Positions 1-8,072 are shown, counted from the first letter of the stretch. The stretch: 19,329 bases of DNA from Desulfofustis sp. (GCA_030145365.1 JAQYVS010000112.1:1-19329), one strand, 5' to 3'. A program made the numbers and translations. Notes: generated from the letters alone by a model not told the origin.

Positions 1-452
1 ACAGTAGAGGTTTCCAACTGAATTTCGACCGATGCAAAAACTTCGAATGCCTCAAGAAAATGGGCTGCATCGATAATACAGAATTGTTCAGTGAACTCAA
101 AGCGGTTGTCAAAAATTGACAATTTAAGATCACGCTTTAAATCGGACGGATTGGCTACACCTGTTGATTCAATGATCAGAACATCGGGTTGTGTCTTGGA
201 ATTGAGCTCGTAAAGTCCTTTGATAAAATCGGTTTTGACGCAGACACAGAAAATGGAGCCTCGACTGATTTCCAACATGTCTATATCTTCACCTTCAACA
301 AGGGTACCATCGATACCGATTTCGCCAAACTCATTCATCAGAATGGTGAGTTTGAGGTCTTCGGGAAACTGGTTGATAATGTTGTTTAAAAAGGTGGTCT
401 TGCCACTCCCGAGAAAACCTGTGATGAGGAGCACTGTGGTCTTTTCGTTCAT
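1..452 (-). CDS. CobW/P47K-family (COG0523) GTPase, N-terminal part, runs off the window
   Basis: The reading frame starts at the ATG at 452-450 and stays open to the window edge, giving about 150 residues of a protein that continues beyond position 1. It begins MNEKTTVLLITGFLGSGKTT, the Walker A P-loop of COG0523 metal or cofactor-handling GTPases. Other family signatures follow: the switch segment MNEFGEIGIDG and the Walker B-like ESTGVANP. The usual GCICC metal motif is altered here to a GSIFCVC arrangement, so the cysteine spacing differs from the canonical CxCC. Family members act as metallochaperones or cofactor-insertion GTPases, and a role in metal or corrinoid loading for the adjacent methyltransferases is inference. 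A probable terminator (479-514) separates it from the upstream gene, so it may have its own promoter, although none is clear in the short gap. Confidence 0.85.
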   Translation of the reverse strand, partial: MNEKTTVLLITGFLGSGKTTFLNNIINQFPEDLKLTILMNEFGEIGIDGTLVEGEDIDMLEISRGSIFCVCVKTDFIKGLYELNSKTQPDVLIIESTGVANPSDLKRDLKLSIFDNRFEFTEQFCIIDAAHFLEAFEVFASVEIQLETST

Positions 453-478
453 ATTGTCTTGTTTATTGTCATAGCAAT

Positions 479-514
479 AAAAAACTGGAAACCAGCTGCC
501 GGCCAGTCTCCAGT
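479..514 (-). terminator. Probable rho-independent terminator after the thioredoxin-like gene
   Basis: On the minus strand a stem-loop runs from 514 to 484. The outer six pairs are ACTGGA with TCCAGT, followed by about seven inner pairs that include G-U wobbles. It is followed directly by six U residues (A-run at 479-484 on the plus strand). It lies just after the stop codon of the thioredoxin-like gene and before the GTPase start. Confidence 0.6.
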
Positions 515-535
515 CAACTCAGACTCTTTTGTGAA

Positions 536-922
536 TCAGCCGATTTTTGTATTGAGACCGGCTCCGGCTTTTTTGAGGTTTTCGTTGAGCTTGCTGAAGT
601 CAAAGCCCTTATCGCGGGCTGCCTGAAGGCTGTTGACTATCGATTCGGGGGCTCGTTTTGTCATCTCATCGATAAGCTCTTCATATTGTGGGATGAGGCT
701 TTCAAATACAAGGTCACCTTCAATGCAGATCGTGGGAAGAACCTTGCCTTTGAGTTCTGTGAATTTGCCGATACCTTCCTTGGTTTTTATTGACCACTCC
801 CGATAATTGATCATGGTCTGTACCTCGTCGGGTAAGGCGGCAATGGATTCCATCATGTACCCGCAGGCGGCACACTGAACGCTGTCCAATGTGAGGACAT
901 CAATCGTTATTTTTTCTGCCAT
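536..922 (-). CDS. Small thioredoxin-fold protein with a CxxC motif
   Basis: This is a 128-residue protein starting at an ATG with a strong ribosome binding site (AGGAGG). Residues 14-20 (SVQCAAC) give a C17-A-A-C20 redox pair at the end of a first beta strand. KVLPTICIEGD around residue 60 looks like the cis-proline loop (Pro63) and following strand of thioredoxin or glutaredoxin folds. There is no signal peptide, so it should be cytoplasmic. It lies 26 bases downstream of the probable selenoprotein methyltransferase and is presumably cotranscribed with it, which suggests a redox or thiol-delivery partner. That role is inference, because I do not recognise a named family. The stop is UGA, but reading through it leads into the terminator, so selenocysteine is not proposed here. 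Confidence 0.75.
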   Translation of the reverse strand: MAEKITIDVLTLDSVQCAACGYMMESIAALPDEVQTMINYREWSIKTKEGIGKFTELKGKVLPTICIEGDLVFESLIPQYEELIDEMTKRAPESIVNSLQAARDKGFDFSKLNENLKKAGAGLNTKIG

Positions 923-948
923 AGTTGCATCCTCCTAACTGCTGCAAT

Positions 949-1983
949 CTACCAAGACTCAGGATATTTGGCATAATGCTCATCAAACCATTTTTTTGCT
1001 TCAAGGACTTGCTGTACATGTTCCGCCGGAACATCGTAGGGCATGTCTCAGCCGGGGGCAAAGGTGAAACCAATGTTGCCTCCCGCCGCCAGGCTGACGA
1101 GGGCGTCCTCGCGTGGAGAGAGAAGTCCCAGACTCAAAGCAAGGGTCAGTTTTAAATTACCGCCAAAACCTTTGCCATATTCACGGGCAAGGTCACGGAC
1201 GAAGTTCATGTTGAGTTGCTCATCAATGGCAAAACCATGGGTATCGAGTTCACAGACATCCCGTAAAACTTTGGTTGCATTACCGCAGATAAAAAAAGAG
1301 GACGTGCATCCGGCATCGTTGATTACCCGTGTTGCTTCTATTACATAAGGGCTCACAAATTCCCTGAATGTTTCAGGCTTTATCTGGGAGGCAACGGGAT
1401 CGACGATGGCGATGACCTCGCACCCCATATCGACGTAGAATTGGGCTGCCACTGCTGCTGCCTTGCCTGCACAATCGATGACTTCGTGTACGAAGTCTTT
1501 GTTCTTGTATACATCTGTAAAGATACGAACGCCTGCCAGATGTGATGCAAGCGTCAAAGGTCCGCAGATAGCCCCGATCAAGGCACAGTCGAGTTCATCA
1601 AGCTGCGGTTTGGCAATCCTGGCAGCTTCGAACAGAATCGGCCATCGACCGGAATCTTTTGTTGGCAAGGCGATTCCTGCTTCACTTGGACTTTTGTCCG
1701 AGCAGGGATGACTGCACACGGATGGCACGTTGTCTTCCCACCACTCCAAGTCACACCCGAGTGAGTGGGCTTCAATCGAGAGATCAAATGCCAGCGGGAT
1801 ACCGTCGGCTTTGTATTTTGTGGCTGTCTCCACAAGGCCTTTGGCAAGGAGTTCAGGATCCTGTAAATACTTGTCTGCCGGCTCGTTGATCACAAATCCG
1901 CAATGAACACCGGCATAGGGTACCCATGGTGCATTCTCGGTTCTTTTACCTCGAACCGCGTCAATAAATTTCTGTTTTGCCAT
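949..1983 (-). CDS. MtaA/MtbA-like (UroD-fold) corrinoid methyltransferase, probable selenoprotein with in-frame UGA
   Basis: The frame begins at ATG 1983 (GGAG eight bases upstream) and is open for 311 codons to a UGA at 1050-1048. It then continues for 32 codons, DMPYDVPAEHVQQV and on to YPESW, ending at UAG 951-949. The total is 344 residues, the usual size for MtaA/MtbA methyl-corrinoid methyltransferases. The UGA falls in FAPG-U-DMP, which matches the PG-C-D-x-P segment where the family has its C-terminal zinc-ligand cysteine, so residue 312 is probably selenocysteine. Other family features are the EAHSLGCDLEWWED segment (residues 71-83) and the FICGN segment (231-235). The latter corresponds to the zinc motif HxC but has Phe231 in place of His and keeps Cys233. 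The known family role is methyl transfer between a methylated corrinoid protein and a thiol acceptor (CoM in methanogens). The acceptor here is unknown. A conventional annotation would end the gene at 1048. Confidence 0.85.
1018..1050 (-). promoter_or_regulatory. Probable bacterial SECIS element with the selenocysteine UGA codon
   Basis: On the minus strand, UGA (1050-1048) is followed by 13 bases and then by the perfect hairpin ATGTTCC-GGC-GGAACAT at 1034-1018. The stem has 7 bp, and the 3-nt loop begins with G. If the closing C-G pair opens, the loop is five bases. Known bacterial SECIS elements lie in the coding sequence just after UGA, with roughly 11-14 nt to the apical stem and a G in the first loop positions. 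This hairpin fits those rules. Confidence 0.75.
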
Positions 1984-2054
1984 TTAATGTCTCCAGTTAC
2001 GCAAATAGCTTTGAATCATCTCGTTAACGGTGGTGGCGACTGTCCGCCTTTTAC

Positions 2055-2081
2055 TCGTGATCGAAAATAGTTATTTCACGA
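2055..2081. repeat. Imperfect inverted repeat in the leader of the UroD-like methyltransferase gene
   Basis: The 215-base gap upstream of the methyltransferase gene (1984-2198) contains TCGTGA and TCACGA, separated by 15 AT-rich bases. It could be a regulator site or a leader hairpin. The rest of the gap is AT-rich and probably holds a promoter on the minus strand, but I see no convincing -35/-10 pair. Confidence 0.3.
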
Positions 2082-2198
2082 TTCTGTAGGCTGAAAATTG
2101 TATTTAGCCTTATAACTATAGTCACCATATCCTTAAAAACAGTTAAAATATTTAGTAATTATAATGGTTGTTTAGAATGAAATTGTTGCACGAATTTT

Positions 2199-3080
2199 TT
2201 ATTTCAGGCTCAGGGTCAAGCGGTTTTCAAGTCTTTCCACCAGCAAGGAACAGGGCAGCGTCAAAGCCAGGTACATCAGGGTGACGACGGTCCAGATCTC
2301 GATAGTATGCAGGGTGCTGGTCATGAGCTCAATACCCTGGAAACACAGTTCCTGGATGGAAATAACTGAGACAATAGAAGAATCCTTGATCAGAGAGATA
2401 AATTGCCCGGCCATAGGCGGCATGATGCGTTGGAAGGTCTGAGGCAGAATGATGTGTCGCATCTGCTGATAGCGTGTAAGTCCTAATGCATGGGAAGCCT
2501 CCCACTGGCCACGGTCGATGGACTCGATTCCCGCCCTGACTATTTCAGTAATGTAGGCACCTTCAAATATTGCCAGCGTTACGAGTGCGGCACAAAATGC
2601 AGTGAGATACCCTGGTTTGGCAAACAGTGTCGACAAGATGTTTTGGCTCGTCGGTGAGAGGGAGTAGGCCAAGTCGTCGATCCCCAATGGGGAGAGTAGT
2701 TGGTCACCGACAAAGAAATAGGCAATAAAAATAATAACCAGGGGCGGGAGATTGCGCATTGTCTCGACATACGTTGTTGCCAGCCACCTGAGAAAGAGGA
2801 TGGTGCTGGTTTTGGCAATCCCGCTTAAAACGCCAAAGACCGTTGCCAGAATGATTCCCCAGAAACTCAAGCGGATGGTTGTGTAAAATCCGGTCATCAG
2901 AAGCCCGGAAACCCATTCGCCACTCTTGTTGTCTTGACGGAAGATAAATTGGGGGATCAGATCCCAGGCCCAGTTATAGTTTAAGCCCACCTTGATACGA
3001 TAGACAAAAAACGCACAAAGGAGCACAAGAAGTGAACCGATTACAAAATCAGTGACGGTCAGACGGGATCTCTTACGCAT
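2199..3080 (-). CDS. Polar amino acid-type ABC transporter permease (HisM/GlnP family)
   Basis: This is a 293-residue inner-membrane protein. A basic N-terminus is followed by a first membrane segment (DFVIGSLLVLLCAFFVYRI), a stretch of about 50 residues and then the usual core helices. The cytoplasmic EAA loop that contacts the ATPase is visible as EASHALGLTRYQQMRHI followed by LPQTFQRIMPP. TYVETMRNLPPLVIIFIAYF is the typical His/Gln/Arg permease segment. It forms a four-gene transporter with the binding protein, ATPase and second permease upstream, and the two permeases probably form a heterodimer. It is separated from the binding-protein gene by a hairpin with a short U-run. The substrate cannot be read from the sequence. 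The context suggests a methylated amine or amino-acid derivative. Confidence 0.88.
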   Translation of the reverse strand: MRKRSRLTVTDFVIGSLLVLLCAFFVYRIKVGLNYNWAWDLIPQFIFRQDNKSGEWVSGLLMTGFYTTIRLSFWGIILATVFGVLSGIAKTSTILFLRWLATTYVETMRNLPPLVIIFIAYFFVGDQLLSPLGIDDLAYSLSPTSQNILSTLFAKPGYLTAFCAALVTLAIFEGAYITEIVRAGIESIDRGQWEASHALGLTRYQQMRHIILPQTFQRIMPPMAGQFISLIKDSSIVSVISIQELCFQGIELMTSTLHTIEIWTVVTLMYLALTLPCSLLVERLENRLTLSLK

Positions 3081-3108
3081 CTATTCAGACAATCTCCACC
3101 ACATGCAA

Positions 3109-3148
3109 AAAGAAGGATGTGGTACTGCGTTGTACAGCACCACATCCT
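3109..3148 (-). terminator. Hairpin with U-run between binding-protein and permease genes, probable attenuator
   Basis: The perfect 10-bp stem AGGATGTGGT/ACCACATCCT occupies 3148-3139 and 3123-3114 on the minus strand, and a GTAC/GTAC pair can extend it inside. It is followed by TCTTTTT. Partial terminators of this kind after binding-protein genes commonly keep the binding protein more abundant than the membrane subunits. Confidence 0.55.
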
Positions 3149-3177
3149 GGATCATTGATCTGGTTTGTTACAGGCTG

Positions 3178-4008
3178 TTATTCAAGAAGTGAAGCCCATT
3201 CCATGCTTCGCCACCAGTAATCGGCCTTTTCCTCGAGAAAACCCTCTGCCCTTACTACCACAATCCAGTTGTTGAGATAAGCCAGGGTGTCAGGATCACC
3301 TTTACGTACGCCCATGCTGATAGGCTCTTTGGTAAGCGTTCCAGGCAGAAGTGCCAGGGTCTCAGGATTTTTTGCAACCAGCTGGGCTGGTTCAGGCAAA
3401 GATTGAATGATCGCCGTTGCATTACCGTTCAACAATTCCTGAACCATGGAGCCGTTGTCGGAGAATAATCTTTTTTCAGCCTTGGGCAGGAGCCTTTTGG
3501 CTGTTTCAGCAGCGGTAACACCAACACGTGATAATACGGTAAATTGAGAATCGTTCAGATCCATTGGCACTTTGACTTTATCAGCAAATTTCTTATTGAT
3601 GCAGATCTGTGTGCCAGTGTAGTCGTAGGGCTGGGTGAAATTTATTTTCAATGCCCGTTGCGGGGTTCCCGTCATACCAGCGATGACAAGATCAAATTTT
3701 CCGGTGAGAAGAGATGGGATTATTCCCTCCCACTTGGTCGGGACAAATTCCACCTCAACACCCATGTCTTTTGCCAGACGTTTGGCGACATCGATTTCAA
3801 ATCCTACCCATTCTCCAGTTTTGGACTGCATGGCCCAGGGAATAAAGGTTGCCATACCAACCCTGAGTTTTCCACTGCGTAGAATCTTTTCAATTGTACT
3901 GTTTCCGGCAAGTTCCTTTTGCACATCTGAGGCTGCAGATGCCGGTTGTACGATAAATGCCAGCAACAGTGTTAAAGCTATAATAATTCCGGTAAAACGA
4001 GGTTTCAT
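3178..4008 (-). CDS. Family 3 extracellular solute-binding protein of an ABC transporter
   Basis: The protein has 276 residues with a clear signal peptide: KPR, a hydrophobic stretch and QPASA ending near residue 25. The mature part shows SBP_bac_3 features. These are GKLRVGMATFIPWAM near the N-terminus, GEWVGFEIDVAKRLAKDMGV, and the hinge region GKFDLVIAGMTGTPQRALKINFTQPY. It would bind the transported compound in the periplasm and deliver it to the two permeases. The start is supported by GGGAG six bases upstream of ATG. The family usually binds polar amino acids or related amines. A perfect Shine-Dalgarno-like AAAGGAGGTG at 4080-4071 further upstream has no start codon that opens a usable frame. 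Confidence 0.9.
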   Translation of the reverse strand: MKPRFTGIIIALTLLLAFIVQPASAASDVQKELAGNSTIEKILRSGKLRVGMATFIPWAMQSKTGEWVGFEIDVAKRLAKDMGVEVEFVPTKWEGIIPSLLTGKFDLVIAGMTGTPQRALKINFTQPYDYTGTQICINKKFADKVKVPMDLNDSQFTVLSRVGVTAAETAKRLLPKAEKRLFSDNGSMVQELLNGNATAIIQSLPEPAQLVAKNPETLALLPGTLTKEPISMGVRKGDPDTLAYLNNWIVVVRAEGFLEEKADYWWRSMEWASLLE

Positions 4009-4098
4009 ATCATTCTCCCATAGTTTGACTGTTAGTCTCTAATCCTTACCAATCAATACAACCTGTTTTCCACCTCCTTTCCTTTTGGATTCAAATAG

Positions 4099-4851
4099 TT
4101 ATAAAATCTGACTAAGAAAAAGCTTTGTTCTTTCTTCCTGCGGGTTGTTGAAGAAATGTTCAGCAGTCCCTCCCTCTACAATCTTTCCTTCATCCATAAA
4201 AATGACCCAGTCACTCACTTCCTGGGCAAACCCAAGCTCATGGGTGACACAGATCATGGTCATACCTTCTTCTGCCAATGTTCTCATAACATCGAGCACT
4301 TCACCGATCATCTCTGGATCCAGGGCGCTTGTCGCTTCGTCAAAGAGCATTACCTTGGGTTTCATGGCCAGGGCTCGAGCGATGGCAACCCGTTGCTGTT
4401 GACCCCCGGAGAGCTGGCTCGGGAAGGAGTCTACCTTGTCATCGATGCCGACCTTTTCAAGCAGTTCCATGGAAACTGACTTGGCCAAACTTGTCGAGCT
4501 TTTCCGGACGAGCTGCTGGGCAAGCATCACGTTCTGCAGGACCGTCAGATGCGGAAACAGGTTAAATAATTGAAATACCATGCCCATGTCACGACGGATC
4601 TGTAATCTGTTTTTCTTGTTGTCATCAAGCGGTATGCCGTCAAATACGATCTCTCCCGAATCGATCTCTTCAAGTCCGTTCAGACATCTGAGAAAGGTCG
4701 ATTTTCCAGACCCAGACGGGCCAATAACAACAACAACCTCAGCCCGGCGGATATTGGTGGAAAAATCGCAGAGCGCCTTGACCCCATTTGGAAAGGTCTT
4801 GTAAATGTTCTTTACATTGATGATGTAGTCGCCCAACTTTTTTTCTGCCAT
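4099..4851 (-). CDS. ABC transporter ATP-binding protein, polar amino acid type (GlnQ/HisP family)
   Basis: This is a 250-residue ATPase with all the standard motifs: Walker A GPSGSGKST, Q-loop in GMVFQLFNLFPHLTV, signature LSGGQQQRV, Walker B VMLFDEATSALDP, and the switch histidine in ICVTHELGFA. It powers the adjacent permeases from the cytoplasmic side. The GMVFQ-FNLFPHLTVL-NV pattern is typical of the PAAT subgroup. I chose the ATG at 4851 because it gives MAEKKLGDYI. An upstream in-frame TTG at 4863 would add four residues and has no better ribosome binding site. The gene follows the second permease gene closely, in the same operon. Confidence 0.9.
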   Translation of the reverse strand: MAEKKLGDYIINVKNIYKTFPNGVKALCDFSTNIRRAEVVVVIGPSGSGKSTFLRCLNGLEEIDSGEIVFDGIPLDDNKKNRLQIRRDMGMVFQLFNLFPHLTVLQNVMLAQQLVRKSSTSLAKSVSMELLEKVGIDDKVDSFPSQLSGGQQQRVAIARALAMKPKVMLFDEATSALDPEMIGEVLDVMRTLAEEGMTMICVTHELGFAQEVSDWVIFMDEGKIVEGGTAEHFFNNPQEERTKLFLSQIL

Positions 4852-4874
4852 AGCCTCACTCAATAATGAGATAA

Positions 4875-5717
4875 TTAGTTATGAACTTTGAATTTTCGTT
4901 CCATCAGGGCCACGAACTGGGATAAAATCACCGTTATTACGAGATAGATGCCAGCAATGGTGAAATAAACTTCAAACGTTAAAAAAGTCTCGGCTACGAT
5001 AGCGTTGGCCTGCATTGTCATTTCATAAACAGCAATAACACTGACCAGTGATGAATCTTTGATCAGGGAAATCGTCTGGCTGGTTAACGGCGGTAGAACC
5101 CTTCGGATTGCCTGCGGAAGAATAACTTTACGGTACGTATCGAAGGTGGTGAGTCCCAGGCTGTGGGCTGCTTCCCACTGGCCCTTGGGGAGTGAGACAA
5201 TCCCGGATCGGTAGATCTCAGAAGCATAGGCTCCTTCAAAAAGGCTCAGGGCAAGAATGGCTGCAAACAGACGGTCAATCCCCAGAACCGGAGCAACGAC
5301 AAAATATATGAAGAAAAGTTGAACAATAAGCGGAGTGTTTCTGGCAATCTCAAGATACACGCGGGCAACGACCCGCCCGATTATTGAATCAGAGAGCCGC
5401 AAAAGTGCAGTTGCCAGCCCGATAATATAGGTCAGGATCATGCTGATCCAGGTTATATGCAGGGTAATCTTTAACCCTTCAAGCAGGGGGCCTAACGTGA
5501 ATACACCGTCCTTATTGGTATATAAGAATTGAGGAATTCGGTACCATTGCCAATTGTATCCCTGCTCTGATGCGCCTCGGAGAATAATCCAAACAACACC
5601 GGCCATGATAAAGATATAGACGATAATATCTTTAATCGGTAACCGGGAGGCCGACAGGAGACGATTCCCTGCGATGGGAGGGGGAAGCCTCGCATCCTGT
5701 GTTTGGCCATTATTCAT
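4875..5717 (-). CDS. Polar amino acid-type ABC transporter permease (HisQ/GltK family)
   Basis: The protein has 280 residues. A cytoplasmic N-terminus of about 30 residues precedes the first membrane segment (DIIVYIFIMAGVVWIIL), then a loop and the core helices. The EAA loop is EAAHSLGLTTFDTYRKVI followed by LPQAIRRVLPP. RVYLEIARNTPLIVQLFFIYF is the typical permease segment. It is the first gene of the transporter operon, after a 258-base gap. It shares overall architecture with the other permease gene, including GYNWQW near the start against YNWAWD there, so the two are probably ancient duplicates forming a heterodimer. Confidence 0.88.
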   Translation of the reverse strand: MNNGQTQDARLPPPIAGNRLLSASRLPIKDIIVYIFIMAGVVWIILRGASEQGYNWQWYRIPQFLYTNKDGVFTLGPLLEGLKITLHITWISMILTYIIGLATALLRLSDSIIGRVVARVYLEIARNTPLIVQLFFIYFVVAPVLGIDRLFAAILALSLFEGAYASEIYRSGIVSLPKGQWEAAHSLGLTTFDTYRKVILPQAIRRVLPPLTSQTISLIKDSSLVSVIAVYEMTMQANAIVAETFLTFEVYFTIAGIYLVITVILSQFVALMERKFKVHN

Positions 5718-5975
5718 GAGTGTTTCTTTGGGGTTTAGAAAGGAATTTCAATATGCACTCATCAAAAGTGTTTATTGATTCATTGACACAAGAACCAAGT
5801 ATACCCTACTGAGTTCGATTTTCTAGCAATTACCTGTTTTTTATCAGATTGTCTGGTGTTGGTCTTTGAAACTGGCGTGCTAAGATCTGGATTTCCTGTC
5901 AATTACTCTGCTGTTTATCTACGGAGCGTGGTTTGGTCTGAACAGGGAATCAGCTGCTGCGCAATCGATCTTTAT
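5718..5975. other. Gap between molybdopterin enzyme and transporter operon
   Basis: I see no gene in these 258 bases. On the minus strand GTATACT (the TATACT part at 5803-5798) could be an extended -10 box for the transporter operon. The best -35 match, TTGCTA at 5829-5824, is spaced 20 bases away, which is longer than usual, so the promoter is only a candidate. Confidence 0.3.
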
Positions 5976-8045
5976 TCAATCGTTGCTGTTGCCGTTCAGC
6001 TTGGGTGTAATGTTAATCTCCACAGACTTCATCAGAGGGAACCCATCAATAGGGTCATTGCGATCATCGTGAGTTATCAAGTTGATATTACTTTCCTTCC
6101 AGCCGTGGGTCACCTGGTTTACACCGGGCAAAATGCTTGATTTATGGACGACTTTGACTGGAATGTCTACGGATCCGACAGTAGATGTTACCGTGACGAT
6201 ATCACCTGTTTTTACCCCGAGCATTTCGGCATCACTCGGATGTATTTCTATATCTGGGTTTGGAATGGCTGATCGACATCGTGGAAAATTACGATTGCGG
6301 CCATGGGTGTAAAAGACCTTTCTGGCTCCTGTTACCATAACATAGGGAAATTCGGGGTTGGGGGAACTCTTGTAGGCAGGTGGGAAATATTCAGGAAGTC
6401 CCAGGTAGCCAAGGTCTTTTAGGTATTTCGAAAAAAACTCAAATTTCCCTGATGGTGTTGGTAAGCCCTCTTTTTGGAATTTAAGGTAGCGCCGTGGCTT
6501 ATATTCATAACCTTCCGGGTGATTGCGCAATGTCTCGAGAGTAATTCCGGCATCCTGCAGTAGCCAGCTGTTGAGTTCATCCTTGTCTTTCCATGGAAAG
6601 TAGCTTTCTGCACCCAATCTGGCAGCGAGTTTTTTTAGGAAGATATACTCGCTGTCGCATTCGGGGAATGTGACAATTTCTTTTGAGAGACTGATACTCT
6701 GATGGATCGGGTGACAATGGATTTCTGAATCTTCGAGAAAGGTTGCTGCCGGCAAAACATAATCTGCAAGTTTTGCTGTTTCCGTCATGAACAAATCACG
6801 GACAACAAAAAGCTCCAGAGCCCTGAGTGCTTTGCTGACCTTTTGGCTGTTCGGATTGGTCAGAACAGGATTTGCCCCGGACAGAATCATGCCCTTGAGC
6901 GGGTATGGTTTTTCACTGAGAATGGTATCAATGGCGGTTATGGTGTGGCATTCCTTGCGAAAGTTATACAATACCGGATATTTGTCTGCTCCAATAGGGC
7001 CAAGGTGTCGCAGGGATTTTTCTTTATAGAGCGTCAGGTCCCTCAGAGCCGGCTTTTCCGCAGTAAAATTTCCACCCTCATGGTCGAAATTACCAAGCAA
7101 TCCGTCTAAACAGGCAATTGCCCTAACATTGTTAATCCCGTTTTCATGGTGCTCGAGCCCGTTTCCGGCGTAAAAGGCTACCTTTGGTCTGCGGCTTCCC
7201 AGCTCTCGGGCAATGTGAACAACGGTTTCAGCCGGGACCCCGGTCTCCTTCTCCACGCGTTTCGGGGTAAAATCTTTTACGTATTGAGCGTAGGCTTCAA
7301 AGCCGATCGTATATTCGTCTATGAAGCTATGAGCAATAGTGTCATCTTCAATCAGTTGCCTGGCAATTCCGTGTGCAAGGGCTCCGTCAGTGCCTGGCTG
7401 TATCTGCACAAACTCATCTGCCTGCCGGGCGATAGCTGAAAGTCTGACGTCAATAACGATCAGTTTCCCGCCCCGTTCCCGACCGTTGAGAATAGACTGT
7501 GTAAGATTTGGCTGGGAGTAGGGTGGGTTACTGCCCCAGATGACAGCACATTTTGCCTTGATAAAATCCTGGGTCGCCCAATCGCCGGTTACCAAGGCAT
7601 AACCAAGCCACCTGCCGACATAACATTGAGAATCATTGGAAAAGTAATTGGGAGAGCCCAGGGCATGGATAAAACGGCGATAAAGATTTTCCTGGGTCAA
7701 GAATCCGAGCGCCTCTCCTTTCCAGACGCTCATGGCCCGGTCACCCCAGGTTGACTGGATCTTTGTTATTTTTTCAGCAATCTCATCGTAAGCTTGGTCG
7801 AGAGTTATTTCCTCCCATGTATGGCCAACCCGTTTGAGCGGTTTGAGAATTCGATCAGGAGCGTTTACCATATCCACGGCAAGTCTGCCTTTTACGCACA
7901 GTCTGCCGTGGTTCCATATATGCTCTTTTAGTCCGGTGATTTCAACTATGGTGCCGTTTTCCACATAGACGTTGATGCCGCACCGGTTGTCACACATCCG
8001 GCACAAGGAAGTAAAATGTTCTCTATTCCCAGTAGGGGCTCCCAT
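5976..8045 (-). CDS. Molybdopterin oxidoreductase catalytic subunit (DMSO reductase superfamily)
   Basis: This is a 689-residue protein with the N-terminal 4Fe-4S site C15-x2-C18-x3-C22-x27-C50. The Mo/W-bis-MGD domains follow, and Cys141 in NDSQCYVGRWLG is the probable metal ligand. Later family segments are VIWGSNPPYSQPN, KLIVIDVRLSAIARQADEFV, GMILSGANPVLTNPN and the C-terminal dinucleotide-binding domain (about 560-680, beginning FPYVMVTGARKVFYTHGRNR). No Tat signal peptide is visible, so it is probably cytoplasmic. Just upstream lie a four-cluster ferredoxin and an FAD/NAD oxidoreductase, which suggests an electron chain from or to NAD(P)H. The general architecture resembles formate dehydrogenase- or thiosulfate reductase-like enzymes, but the substrate cannot be assigned. 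The UGA stop is taken as a true stop because the family C-terminus is complete. Confidence 0.88.
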   Translation of the reverse strand: MGAPTGNREHFTSLCRMCDNRCGINVYVENGTIVEITGLKEHIWNHGRLCVKGRLAVDMVNAPDRILKPLKRVGHTWEEITLDQAYDEIAEKITKIQSTWGDRAMSVWKGEALGFLTQENLYRRFIHALGSPNYFSNDSQCYVGRWLGYALVTGDWATQDFIKAKCAVIWGSNPPYSQPNLTQSILNGRERGGKLIVIDVRLSAIARQADEFVQIQPGTDGALAHGIARQLIEDDTIAHSFIDEYTIGFEAYAQYVKDFTPKRVEKETGVPAETVVHIARELGSRRPKVAFYAGNGLEHHENGINNVRAIACLDGLLGNFDHEGGNFTAEKPALRDLTLYKEKSLRHLGPIGADKYPVLYNFRKECHTITAIDTILSEKPYPLKGMILSGANPVLTNPNSQKVSKALRALELFVVRDLFMTETAKLADYVLPAATFLEDSEIHCHPIHQSISLSKEIVTFPECDSEYIFLKKLAARLGAESYFPWKDKDELNSWLLQDAGITLETLRNHPEGYEYKPRRYLKFQKEGLPTPSGKFEFFSKYLKDLGYLGLPEYFPPAYKSSPNPEFPYVMVTGARKVFYTHGRNRNFPRCRSAIPNPDIEIHPSDAEMLGVKTGDIVTVTSTVGSVDIPVKVVHKSSILPGVNQVTHGWKESNINLITHDDRNDPIDGFPLMKSVEINITPKLNGNSND

Positions 8046-8072
8046 AGTTAACTAACGTGCCTATTGATAGTG

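Noticed and set aside
536..538. UGA stop of the thioredoxin-like gene as a second selenocysteine codon
   Set aside because: The read-through peptide runs into the terminator hairpin and U-run, has no family match, and has no hairpin at SECIS spacing.
4071..4080. Perfect Shine-Dalgarno AAAGGAGGTG on the minus strand as the start of a hidden small gene
   Set aside because: The only start-like codon at a suitable distance is a TTG followed by one codon and a stop.
5976..5978. UGA stop of the molybdopterin enzyme as selenocysteine
   Set aside because: The C-terminal dinucleotide-binding domain is already complete, and the extension (IKIDCAAADS and on) does not look like family sequence. The metal ligand is Cys141.
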